A stretch of DNA of 16,622 nt, taken from positions 1-16,622 of the forward strand of contig CAYUWH010000029.1 in assembly GCA_964448615.1 (NCBI GenBank), read 5' to 3'. The stretch's first letter is position 1; each line of letters begins with the position of its first letter. Both the position numbers and the translations under genes were made by a program. Under the pieces are notes generated by a model. It had not been told where the DNA came from and did not search any database. It worked only from the letters and a program-made list of their open reading frames with translations. Origin of the DNA: CAYUWH01 sp964448615 (lineage in GTDB: Bacteria > Patescibacteriota > Gracilibacteria > Peribacterales > Peribacteraceae). Shown piece by piece: positions 1 through 5,075 of this stretch.

Positions 1-23
1 TTTCAGTGCCTTGCTATAGAGGA

Positions 24-40
24 GGCCCGCCCTGCGGGCC
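24..40 (-). terminator. GC-rich hairpin, probably the original tRNA-Leu terminator
   Basis: A perfect 7-bp stem (GGCCCGC/GCGGGCC) with a 3-nt loop. On the minus strand it follows the sequence ACCATTCG, the same sequence that follows tRNA-Pro at 3836 before that gene's GGCCC hairpin. This suggests the hairpin once sat directly behind tRNA-Leu and was pushed away by the inserted gene at 81-911. There is no T-tract after the stem, so termination activity is uncertain. Confidence 0.5.
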
Positions 41-55
41 GACGAATGGTGCCGA

Positions 56-70
56 CGGAGTTACAAGTTA
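56..70 (+). repeat. Inverted repeat, distal end of the tRNA-Leu insertion
   Basis: Reads CGGAGTTACAAGTTA and is the reverse complement of 911-925 except for one base. It abuts the direct repeat at 47-55 and lies just after the stop codon of the abi gene. Confidence 0.65.
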
Positions 71-80
71 TTACTTTTCT

Positions 81-911
81 TTAGAAAGGTAAATCTGCGA
101 CTGAATTTTTATCTCGACTATATTCAGCTCTCTCGTCATCAAATTTTTTTTCTATAGAGTTAATGAATCTAATCGCAGAAGAAACATTATTGAAAATAAG
201 AGTGCTTTCTTCATAATTCAGAATTTCATTATCGTGGGCAAAGCTTTTGTTATTTCGCACATCATTGAATGCTTCAAGAATTTTAATTGAGGAACCTAAA
301 ATCTTTAATGTCATTTCTGACTCAATAAACCCAATTTCACGCATATATCGAACGTATGATCCAAACAAAGCATGAAGGGGGGTGTTTTTATCGTAGGCAA
401 TAGAATGCTTGTCACAGAGTGCACGCGAATATTTTGTTACAAAAGTATGCAATCTATCTAATGCCTGAGATGGTTCATTACGTTCTATACTCTCTCTTAC
501 TATTTTGGCCAAAATAGAGAAATCTTTTTCCGAAGAATTCGGAGTAATTGCTTCAATATTTTCAACTGGTGCTGACACTTTTAGTCTCTCGGCAATCTTC
601 GTGCATTCATCGCATAAAGCTTGTTCAGCCTGAGAAATAGTCAGCTCTTTCAATAGACGATTTGCTTTCCATTGAGCTATTAATCCTTCGATCAACTTAT
701 AGACGATATAATTTGGCTGTGCTTTCCAAAGAGCTCTCAGGTGGTTCGCTTTGGATAAGCTATAGTCTTCGTTATTCGGATAAATATCAATTTCGATAGT
801 TTCAAGAATAAATTCTTGAAATGTCCTATTAGAAAAATCCAAGACGTATCCGCTCCCCATTTCAAAGAGCTTTTCAAGCTTAAGCCTTTCAAGACTTGTT
901 AGATCGGACAT
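81..911 (-). CDS. Abortive infection family protein (Abi_C/HEPN-type C-terminus)
   Basis: A predicted phage-defence protein of 276 residues that would act in the cytoplasm, probably as an RNase, if it behaves like other HEPN proteins. The N-terminus (about 1-75), with MGSGYVLDFSNRTFQEF at 18-34, matches my recollection of N-terminal domains found in abortive-infection proteins. The C-terminal half (about 150-255) resembles the Abi_C domain, with RNNKSFAH at 219-226 forming an R-x6-H HEPN signature (R219, H226). A CDEC pair lies at 100-103. The ATG at 911 was chosen over the longer frame because the extension runs into the tRNA; a GGAG lies 9 nt upstream, inside the inverted repeat. The gene is markedly more AT-rich than its neighbours. 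I see no promoter between tRNA-Leu and this gene, so it may depend on tRNA read-through. The family assignment is from memory; the HEPN motif is visible. Confidence 0.8.
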   Translation of the reverse strand: MSDLTSLERLKLEKLFEMGSGYVLDFSNRTFQEFILETIEIDIYPNNEDYSLSKANHLRALWKAQPNYIVYKLIEGLIAQWKANRLLKELTISQAEQALCDECTKIAERLKVSAPVENIEAITPNSSEKDFSILAKIVRESIERNEPSQALDRLHTFVTKYSRALCDKHSIAYDKNTPLHALFGSYVRYMREIGFIESEMTLKILGSSIKILEAFNDVRNNKSFAHDNEILNYEESTLIFNNVSSAIRFINSIEKKFDDERAEYSRDKNSVADLPF

Positions 912-925
912 AACTTCTAACTCCG
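911..925 (+). repeat. Inverted repeat, tRNA-proximal end of the insertion
   Basis: Reads TAACTTCTAACTCCG, the partner of 56-70. On the minus strand it contains the GGAG ribosome-binding site of the abi gene and ends on the first base of its start codon. Three bases (926-928) separate it from the tRNA CCA end. Confidence 0.65.
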
Positions 926-928
926 TTG

Positions 929-1015
929 TGGTGCCGATGAGAGGACTCGAACCTCCACATCCGTGAGGATACACGCTCCTGAAGCGTGCGCGTCTACCAA
1001 TTCCGCCACATCGGC
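929..1015 (-). tRNA. tRNA-Leu (anticodon CAG)
   Basis: An 87-nt class II tRNA. The acceptor stem is GCCGATG/CATCGGC with discriminator A and encoded CCA. The anticodon stem CACGC/GCGTG encloses the loop TTCAGGA, giving anticodon CAG, which reads CUG. The T-arm contains GGTTCGAGTCC. The long variable arm is typical of tRNA-Leu. The 3' end coincides with a direct repeat of the neighbouring insertion. Confidence 0.95.
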
Positions 1016-1025
1016 AAGCGGGCGT

Positions 1026-1034
1026 ATGGTATCA
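1026..1034 (-). promoter_or_regulatory. Extended -10 element of tRNA-Leu
   Basis: The minus strand reads TGATACCAT, a TGN extension plus TACCAT, ending 10 nt before the tRNA 5' end. tRNA-Pro has the same TACCAT box. No good -35 is visible. Confidence 0.5.
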
Positions 1035-1074
1035 GAAAACAAGCCAAGTCACGCAATGCTTTTCCTTCGCCGTC

Positions 1075-1281
1075 TTATTCAGCGGAATCCAACTGGAGAT
1101 CAGGCAAAAACAACGGATCTGCAATCACTTGAGCAGTCCACTGCGGAACGAGCGCTGCTACTCCCAAATCGGTTGAGCCCACTCCTTCCCAAAGCGGCGC
1201 GGCAACCCTGGCGCCGATCAAAATGCCCACGGCAATGATCGCGACTTCCTTTGTAAACGACCGTGCGTGCTGCTTCTTCAT
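1075..1281 (-). CDS. Small membrane-anchored protein, unknown function
   Basis: A 68-residue protein, not recognised. It starts with a basic stretch (MKKQHARSFTK), then has one hydrophobic helix at about 12-29 and an acidic C-terminal tail, so it is probably anchored by the N-terminus with the tail outside. No SD precedes the ATG. A complete promoter lies about 33 nt upstream (TTGGCG, 17-bp spacer, TATACT preceded by TG). It is transcribed toward tRNA-Leu with a 59-nt gap and diverges from the lipoprotein gene at 1342. The good promoter and sensible topology make it more likely real than a chance frame. Confidence 0.65.
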   Translation of the reverse strand: MKKQHARSFTKEVAIIAVGILIGARVAAPLWEGVGSTDLGVAALVPQWTAQVIADPLFLPDLQLDSAE

Positions 1282-1313
1282 AAGGGAGTTGGGTGTGTGT
1301 AAATGTTCTCCTT

Positions 1314-1342
1314 AGTATAGCATAGACGCGTATTTTCGCCAA
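1314..1342 (-). promoter_or_regulatory. Promoter of the 68-residue membrane protein
   Basis: On the minus strand: -35 TTGGCG (1342-1337), 17-bp spacer, -10 TATACT (1319-1314) preceded by TGC. It overlaps the start of the divergent lipoprotein gene, so the two transcription units probably interfere with each other or share control. Confidence 0.65.
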
Positions 1343-1836
1343 TGCTTCCCATGCGTTCCCTCCTTCTCCTCTCGGCTTGTTCCCTCCTCATAACCGGTTG
1401 TCTAAAATTCAGGGAGCAGCAGACGCCTTCAGTGCAAACCGTTCAATTCGATGCACAATCGGGACAGACAAAAGGGGAGCAGTGGTTTGCCATTGGTGCC
1501 CTCAGTGGCGTGAATGATTCCAAGGCAAATGGGGTTGCAACAGCGCATTATCTGGCCAACGGCACGTTTGTCGTAGGAATACAGCTCAATATTCTGCCGG
1601 CTCCCGCCGGAAATCAGTACGAAGCATGGCTCGAAGCGGCGGAAGGACAGCCTGCTCTCGCACTGGGTGTTCTCAAGAGTGCAAAGGGTGATGCCCGTCA
1701 CCAACTTCAGTTTGAAACAAGCAAGGACTTGCGCGGTGATTCTTTGAAGATTCTTGTGAGAAAGCGCAAATTGAGTGATTTAACAGGATCTGGAGAGCCC
1801 ATTGCCACCGGAATTCTGAAAGTACAGAAACGGTAA
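1342..1836 (+). CDS. Lipoprotein with a possible anti-sigma-K (RskA)-like domain
   Basis: A 164-residue protein with a lipoprotein signal peptide: hydrophobic stretch at about 5-18 and lipobox LITGC with Cys20, so it should be lipidated and face outside. The mature part is a predicted beta-rich domain. The order 'PAPAGNQYEAWLEA', then 'LGVLKSAKG', then 'LKILVRKR', then 'GEPIATGIL' resembles the C-terminal extracellular domain of RskA-type proteins. No zinc-binding anti-sigma domain and no sigma factor are nearby, so a regulatory role is not supported. The start could also be the ATG at 1351 (MRSLLLL); neither has an SD. No terminator is obvious, only GC-rich repeats. Confidence 0.75.
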   Translation: MLPMRSLLLLSACSLLITGCLKFREQQTPSVQTVQFDAQSGQTKGEQWFAIGALSGVNDSKANGVATAHYLANGTFVVGIQLNILPAPAGNQYEAWLEAAEGQPALALGVLKSAKGDARHQLQFETSKDLRGDSLKILVRKRKLSDLTGSGEPIATGILKVQKR

Positions 1837-1844
1837 AACATCCC

Positions 1845-1996
1845 CGATAGCCTCTTTGGAAGGGTGGTAAGGGGTTTTGCATATACGAAAATGGGCCGCC
1901 TCATGCTGTTTCCCGGGGTTTCACGGCGCGAGAGGGGGGTTGGGGGCCTTCCTGCGGGGAAGGATGCACGCGTCATTCACTCCTGTCCTTCGACTC
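1845..1996. repeat. GC-rich low-complexity intergenic repeats
   Basis: This gap holds fragments of widespread intergenic repeats rather than a gene. On the minus strand the segments read through as NPLPPFQRGYRG near 1845-1880 and RPPTPLSRRE near 1920-1950, typical of degenerate C-rich repeats found in many genomes. A CCTTCC/GGAAGG hairpin lies at 1949-1965 and a CGACTCT/AGAGTCG hairpin at 1991-2010. Open frames across it are artefacts of the composition. Confidence 0.5.
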
Positions 1997-2116
1997 TTAC
2001 CGGAGAGTCGGAAGGCTCATCATCATGCTCAACGAGAGGAAGATGATGAACGCCACGTGCATCAGCACGAGGGGGAGTGAAGCGGCACGGTGTGAGGTGA
2101 GCTTCACGTATTTCAT
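1997..2116 (-). CDS. Small single-pass membrane peptide (39 residues)
   Basis: The sequence starts MKYVKLTSHRAASLPLV and continues with a hydrophobic helix to about residue 33, ending SLPTLR: a typical small membrane protein with a positive N-terminus. On the minus strand, a promoter candidate lies upstream (TCGACA, 16 bp, TACACT). A hairpin AGCCCC-TCA-GGGGCT ends 5 nt before the ATG, and its right arm contains the likely AGGGG ribosome-binding site. The function is unknown. It is short enough that chance cannot be excluded. Confidence 0.5.
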   Translation of the reverse strand: MKYVKLTSHRAASLPLVLMHVAFIIFLSLSMMMSLPTLR

Positions 2117-2121
2117 ACTAG

Positions 2122-2136
2122 AGCCCCTGAGGGGCT
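2122..2136 (-). promoter_or_regulatory. Leader hairpin overlapping the SD of the 39-residue peptide
   Basis: A perfect 6-bp stem (AGCCCC/GGGGCT) with a 3-nt loop, 5 nt before the start codon on the minus strand. The GGGG of the right arm is the best ribosome-binding candidate, so folding would hide it. Alternatively it is just another member of the GC hairpins scattered through this genome. Confidence 0.35.
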
Positions 2137-2142
2137 TTGGGG

Positions 2143-2170
2143 AGTGTACGAAAACTGAATGTATTGTCGA
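2143..2170 (-). promoter_or_regulatory. Promoter of the 39-residue membrane peptide
   Basis: On the minus strand: -35 TCGACA (2170-2165), 16-bp spacer, -10 TACACT (2148-2143). The start codon follows 26 nt after the -10. Confidence 0.45.
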
Positions 2171-2391
2171 GTAACTATTGACGCATAAATGTACTCATTT
2201 CTAATGCTAATCTAGGGTCATCTCAAAGCCCAAACGTTGCTTAAAGCAGGAAATGGTCGAAAATACATCATGAAACACCGTATAAATTTTGTATACAATA
2301 AGTGTGTTTTTGGGGGTGGTTTGATCATTGATAAATTCCGAGATTATTTCTTAATACTATTAAAAATGAGGATCGGATCTCGGCAATTCTT
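2171..2391. other. AT-rich intergenic region without a supported gene
   Basis: About 220 bp, much more AT-rich than the surroundings. An inverted repeat GTATA-N7-TATAC lies at 2280-2296 and could be an operator. A weak promoter-like stretch (TTGATA, then TAATAC) lies around 2329-2358. A 41-codon frame at 2270-2395 has no ribosome-binding site and is not called. Confidence 0.4.
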
Positions 2392-2419
2392 TTGACACAG
2401 CGTGAAAAAAGCCAATACT
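2392..2419 (+). promoter_or_regulatory. Promoter of the 421-residue protein gene
   Basis: -35 TTGACA (2392-2397), 16-bp spacer, -10 AATACT (2414-2419). It lies inside the longest possible reading frame, so translation should begin downstream, at 2471. Confidence 0.65.
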
Positions 2420-2470
2420 CAGCGCGTTCCTTGTCATCAACGTTCACCATCAAAGATAGGGAGAGAACGC

Positions 2471-3736
2471 ATGCAAGACCCCATTGAAGCCGTTCAACAA
2501 CGCCTCAGAGTCCTGCAATCGACTGCCGCAGTATTTCTGTGCAGCGAAGTCGCCTCGGCTGACGTTCCCTCAGCTCTGGTCGCGTACCAGAGGTTCAAAG
2601 GCTGGGAAACCGAGATTCGCCGTCAGCACAACGTCGCCAAGCAGCTGCTGAAGGAGGTCGTGGATATGATGGAACTCGGTGATCTCGACCCACCGGCCGA
2701 TATTGTCGCCGCCCTCAAGGCGGGACATGACGATGCCGGGTATGCGACCAGGACCGCGGAGTACCTCGCGAACACGGTGGATCCGCTGGATCTTCGTCTC
2801 GTCGCCCTCCTCCTGCTCGATCCGAAGTTCTTCGATATTCAGAAGGTCGTCGCTCGACTTTCGTCGGACGAAGACACGCTTCTTCATCTGACGGACCTGA
2901 CGCACAGCAACCGGAAGGTCTTTCTGTACCTGTATCGCTGCAATGAGAGCGTCGAGGTACGCGTGCGGCTCTTCCGTCATCTGATGACACCCATCATCGG
3001 CATCAGTGACCCGGAGATGCGGTCGAAGACTCGGGGAGAGTGGTGGTATGTGCCTCGCTTCGTAGGCAATGATCTTCTGACTCGCAACGGTCAGCAAGAG
3101 GGATTGCTGCTCATCGAGGACGGATTTCTCAGCGCCGACGATGTCGTGTCCGCCGCGCATGCGATCCCGGATGATCAGACACTGCACGCACTCCTCTCGT
3201 ACTGCGACAGTGCTGAGCAGATCGGGAGAATCGCAAAGTGCATCACGGATCCTTCCTATCTTCAGACCGTTCTCGCCAACGAAACGGCATCGCTGTCACG
3301 CCTCGCGCAAGAAGATCGAGAAGATGCCATCATCTTCCTGCAATTACTGCGCGATGCGCTCGCGCAGGAACCCCAGGCCCGAACGGTCGCCCGTCTGCGA
3401 GCTGATGTGATGAACAAGTTTGTGCTCGGGATCTGGAACGGATGCTTCATGATCGCGTGGAGCAATACGAACAGCTGCGCATACCATCGCGAGATCTTCG
3501 AGAGGCTCGGCCTGAATCCACATGCTCAGCACCAGCAGATTCTCGGCAGCGGCGGGATGGTGGAGATCAAGCCAAAGAAGAGTGGCGGGCACATCGTTAC
3601 CTTCGATGGGAGCAGCGGCGACTTCGGATGTTACGGACAGCGACTACTCCAGAAGTTCGTACCGCAGATCCGTGCGGAACTGGTCCGCGAGCTAAAGACG
3701 GAAGAGATCGAGGTGATCATCAAACCGTCGCACTGA
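2471..3736 (+). CDS. Unknown helical protein with possible C-terminal Janus/PHPT1-like domain
   Basis: 421 residues. The frame extends up to a GTG at 2402, but a promoter (2392-2419) lies inside that extension and an SD (GGGAG) precedes the ATG at 2471, so the shorter form is chosen. Residues 1 to about 310 look all-helical, perhaps repeats, and I do not recognise them. Residues 314-421 follow the order of key elements in Janus/Ocnus/PHPT1 phosphohistidine phosphatases as I remember them: K316 at the start of strand 1 (NKFVL), H339 in YHREIFERL (compare YHADIYDRV), a glycine turn ILGSGGMVEI, and a strand plus loop IVTFDGSSGDFGCYG. The role would be dephosphorylation of a phosphohistidine substrate, but this is inference. 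It is a GC-rich monocistronic gene with its own promoter and terminator, flanked by AT-rich DNA, and may have been acquired. Confidence 0.8.
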   Translation: MQDPIEAVQQRLRVLQSTAAVFLCSEVASADVPSALVAYQRFKGWETEIRRQHNVAKQLLKEVVDMMELGDLDPPADIVAALKAGHDDAGYATRTAEYLANTVDPLDLRLVALLLLDPKFFDIQKVVARLSSDEDTLLHLTDLTHSNRKVFLYLYRCNESVEVRVRLFRHLMTPIIGISDPEMRSKTRGEWWYVPRFVGNDLLTRNGQQEGLLLIEDGFLSADDVVSAAHAIPDDQTLHALLSYCDSAEQIGRIAKCITDPSYLQTVLANETASLSRLAQEDREDAIIFLQLLRDALAQEPQARTVARLRADVMNKFVLGIWNGCFMIAWSNTNSCAYHREIFERLGLNPHAQHQQILGSGGMVEIKPKKSGGHIVTFDGSSGDFGCYGQRLLQKFVPQIRAELVRELKTEEIEVIIKPSH

Positions 3737-3766
3737 TGTTTCTTGCCTGGCAATGTTCAGGCAACT

Positions 3767-3794
3767 CACCCTACTGAGAAGTAGGGTGTTTTTT
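3767..3794 (+). terminator. Rho-independent terminator of the 421-residue protein gene
   Basis: A perfect 9-bp stem (CACCCTACT/AGTAGGGTG) with loop GAGA followed by TTTTTT, 31 nt after the stop codon. A second small hairpin (TGCCTG/CAGGCA) lies just before it at 3744-3763. Confidence 0.92.
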
Positions 3795-3801
3795 GTATAG
3801 C

Positions 3802-3832
3802 AAAAATGGCTTGCCATGAGGCCCGAAGGGCC
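3802..3832 (-). terminator. Terminator of tRNA-Pro
   Basis: On the minus strand after the tRNA: hairpin GGCCC-TTC-GGGCC (3832-3820), then a second hairpin ATGGC-AA-GCCAT (3817-3806) followed by a run of T. The second hairpin is the likely terminator. Confidence 0.75.
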
Positions 3833-3835
3833 GAA

Positions 3836-3912
3836 TGGTCGGGACAAGAGGACTCGAACCTCCGACCTCACGGTCCCGAACCGTGCGCTCTAGCCAACTG
3901 AGCTATGTCCCG
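3836..3912 (-). tRNA. tRNA-Pro (anticodon CGG)
   Basis: 77 nt. The acceptor stem is CGGGACA/TGTCCCG with discriminator A and encoded CCA. The anticodon stem CACGG/CCGTG encloses the loop TTCGGGA, giving anticodon CGG, which reads CCG. The D-arm AGCTCAGTTGGCTAGAGC and T-arm GGTTCGAGTCC are canonical. The 5' C1 is typical of tRNA-Pro. Confidence 0.95.
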
Positions 3913-3921
3913 AACGGCGAG

Positions 3922-3930
3922 ATGGTAGCA
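3922..3930 (-). promoter_or_regulatory. Extended -10 element of tRNA-Pro
   Basis: The minus strand reads TGCTACCAT, ending 9 nt before the tRNA 5' end. It has the same TACCAT box as tRNA-Leu. Confidence 0.5.
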
Positions 3931-3941
3931 CGCTCATACCT

Positions 3942-3971
3942 AAAAACCAGCCCTCCCACACGGAGAGGGCT
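3942..3971 (-). terminator. Terminator of the 89-residue secreted protein gene
   Basis: On the minus strand: stem AGCCCTC/GAGGGCT with a 9-nt loop, then GG and TTTTT. It starts 15 nt after the stop codon of the gene at 3987-4256, just upstream of the tRNA-Pro promoter. Confidence 0.8.
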
Positions 3972-3986
3972 GAAGACTGCAATGCC

Positions 3987-4256
3987 TTATGGCTGTTCCC
4001 AGGGATATTCGGTGCTTCCTTTCGACTGCGTGGTACGTCGTGGAACAACTTTTGGGCGTTCCACCGGGAGCAGGAGGCGAAAGACGGGCAGCGGTTGTTG
4101 CGGGAAAATTACTCTAAACACCTGCTCAGGCTTCAGCTTCTGCATAACCGCCCGTGCATCCTGCATGCTCTTGTTCTGGGGATCATTCGCAGAGGCTGGC
4201 GTGGCCACGAGCGCCACAATCAGGAGAAGGAAGCAGAAGAACAAGCACGTTCGCAT
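3987..4256 (-). CDS. Small secreted or membrane-anchored protein, unknown function
   Basis: 89 residues starting MRTCLFFCFLLL. The N-terminus is a classic signal peptide with hydrophobic core at about 5-18 and a likely signal peptidase site after TPASA at 19-23. The mature part is basic and proline-rich (VERPKVVPRRT) with no recognised domain. The ATG at 4256 is chosen because GAGGTG lies 6 nt upstream; a GTG three codons earlier is possible. It has its own terminator and diverges from the gene at 4398. Its leader contains AACTGTTCCTT, repeated in inverted orientation in the leader of the divergent gene. Confidence 0.7.
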   Translation of the reverse strand: MRTCLFFCFLLLIVALVATPASANDPQNKSMQDARAVMQKLKPEQVFRVIFPQQPLPVFRLLLPVERPKVVPRRTTQSKGSTEYPWEQP

Positions 4257-4280
4257 GAGTGTCACCTCACTTCATGTGGA

Positions 4281-4291
4281 AAGGAACAGTT
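4281..4291 (-). repeat. 11-bp inverted repeat, left copy, in divergent leaders
   Basis: On the minus strand AACTGTTCCTT, in the leader of the 89-residue protein gene. The identical 11 bp occurs on the plus strand at 4373-4383, in the leader of the gene at 4398. It may be a shared regulatory site or chance. Confidence 0.4.
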
Positions 4292-4322
4292 TCAGTAAGT
4301 TGACTCTATCACAGTCTGTATT

Positions 4323-4350
4323 TTGACATTTATCAATTTTGATGTATAGT
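4323..4350 (+). promoter_or_regulatory. Strong promoter of the 185-residue protein gene
   Basis: -35 TTGACA (4323-4328), 16-bp spacer, -10 TATAGT (4345-4350) with TG just before it. The predicted leader is about 40 nt and contains an SD. Confidence 0.8.
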
Positions 4351-4372
4351 ATTTTTATCGTCAGAAGCGCTC

Positions 4373-4383
4373 AACTGTTCCTT
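4373..4383 (+). repeat. 11-bp inverted repeat, right copy, in divergent leaders
   Basis: AACTGTTCCTT, partner of 4281-4291. Its TCCTT can also pair with AAGGA of the SD 3 nt downstream, which would form a small hairpin over the ribosome-binding site. Confidence 0.4.
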
Positions 4384-4397
4384 GGAAAGGAGGTCCT

Positions 4398-4955
4398 ATG
4401 ACCCCAACTGCAAAGCCAAGCCCCATCGCCACCGTCGGGTGGCTTTGTTACCGTGTCCACGAGTGGCTCGAACGCCACGAGCGGACCCGCCTGCTTCTCG
4501 TAATTCGGTTCGTTGCTGTTTCCGCCATTCGCAGCAGCGACCACCCTCTCGGAGAGGGTGAAGTGCTCGCGTGGGATCGCTACGAGATCCCAACGCCCCA
4601 GGACATCGAGGCGGACACCGCGACCCTCGGGCGCGAGTATCCGCAATTCGCTCACGCCATCACGCGGACGACCGGCGGCGTCAGCGCCGCCCTGCTCGAC
4701 TGGCTGTTCCAGCTCTACATGGGCGAGGAGCCCGAGTGGCGCAGTCGCATCCAGGGCGAAACCCTCGCAACTTCGCTCGGTGCGGCATTCCAGACCATGC
4801 CCGAGCAAACGCTCCCGCTCGAGCTGGAAGTCCTGCGCATCGACACCGTCGCCAAGACGGTCGAGATCCGCCGTCCGAACCGCCTCCCTCCGACGGAGCG
4901 CAAGAATATCAACCGTTGCTTCCGACTCTTGGGCTTCATGGTCGTCTATACCTGA
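4398..4955 (+). CDS. Unknown 185-residue protein
   Basis: Not recognised. It looks like a soluble cytoplasmic protein with no signal peptide and no long membrane segment. It has a basic, helical N-terminus (HEWLERHERTRLLLVIRF) and a central helical stretch with Trp and acidic residues. The C-terminus looks like strand-helix-strand (LELEVLRIDTVAKTVEIRR, then RKNINRCFRLLGFMVVYT). A near-perfect SD (AAAGGAGGT) precedes the ATG, and a near-consensus promoter lies upstream, so this strand is chosen over the long opposite-strand frame across the same DNA. It is GC-rich and monocistronic, ending at a stem-loop (4981-5006). The first codons contain two mutually exclusive hairpins (4411-4447 and 4428-4443). 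Confidence 0.75.
   Translation: MTPTAKPSPIATVGWLCYRVHEWLERHERTRLLLVIRFVAVSAIRSSDHPLGEGEVLAWDRYEIPTPQDIEADTATLGREYPQFAHAITRTTGGVSAALLDWLFQLYMGEEPEWRSRIQGETLATSLGAAFQTMPEQTLPLELEVLRIDTVAKTVEIRRPNRLPPTERKNINRCFRLLGFMVVYT
4411..4449 (+). promoter_or_regulatory. Possible attenuator-like alternative hairpins at the start of the 185-residue gene
   Basis: Hairpin A is GCCACC/GGTGGC (4428-4433 with 4438-4443) followed by TTTGTT, like a weak terminator. Hairpin B is CAAAGCCA/TGGCTTTG (4411-4418 with 4440-4447). Both use 4440-4443, so only one can form. Base pairing is visible; the regulatory role is a guess. Confidence 0.3.
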
Positions 4956-4980
4956 CCTGACCAAGACAAGAAGCACACCC

Positions 4981-5006
4981 ACTCCCAACGTTTAGTCGCT
5001 GGGAGT
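4981..5006 (+). terminator. Stem-loop after the 185-residue protein gene
   Basis: ACTCCCAACG pairs with CGCTGGGAGT (9 of 10 positions) around a 6-nt loop. The sequence after it has no clear T-run, so termination is plausible but weak. Confidence 0.5.
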
Positions 5007-5060
5007 TCCCTATGCCTCTTTATTAACCCTTATTCCACTATCTACTTCACGCAAATCGCG

Positions 5061-5066
5061 TATACT
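5061..5066 (+). promoter_or_regulatory. -10 box of the helicase gene (leaderless)
   Basis: TATACT, only 9 nt before the helicase ATG and with no SD between. Transcription would start within 0-3 nt of the start codon. No convincing -35 is seen. Confidence 0.6.
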
Positions 5067-5075
5067 CCTACTTAC

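Larger units (their letters stand above)
47..937. mobile_element. Putative single-gene insertion at the 3' end of tRNA-Leu
   Basis: An AT-rich segment of about 880 bp is bounded by direct repeats TGGTGCCGA at 47-55 and 929-937. The repeat is the 3' end of tRNA-Leu, including CCA. Just inside lie 15-bp inverted repeats at 56-70 and 911-925 with 14 of 15 positions matching. The only gene inside is an abortive-infection protein. Removing the segment would rejoin the tRNA to ATTCG plus a GC hairpin, the same arrangement seen at tRNA-Pro in this window. There is no integrase or transposase, so any enzyme must act in trans. The element type is unknown. Confidence 0.6.

Noticed and set aside
47..937. 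Integron gene cassette with an attC site
   Set aside because: The ends lack the GTTRRRY/RYYYAAC core sites and the paired inner boxes of attC. The boundaries coincide with a tRNA end instead.
1342..1836. Anti-sigma factor regulating a nearby sigma factor
   Set aside because: Only the extracellular domain resembles RskA. There is no anti-sigma domain, no membrane helix beyond the lipoprotein signal and no sigma factor gene nearby.
2270..2395. A 41-codon plus-strand frame in the AT-rich intergenic region
   Set aside because: It has no SD or close -10 box, the composition is random, and its end overlaps the -35 of the next gene.
2570..3187. A 205-codon minus-strand frame inside the 421-residue gene
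   Set aside because: It lies wholly antisense to a gene with a promoter, SD and terminator, and has no start signals or recognisable motif.
4371..4988. A long minus-strand frame (205 codons) opposite the 185-residue gene
   Set aside because: It has no ribosome-binding site or promoter. The plus-strand frame has a near-consensus promoter and SD, and the antisense frame is explained by GC-rich codon bias.
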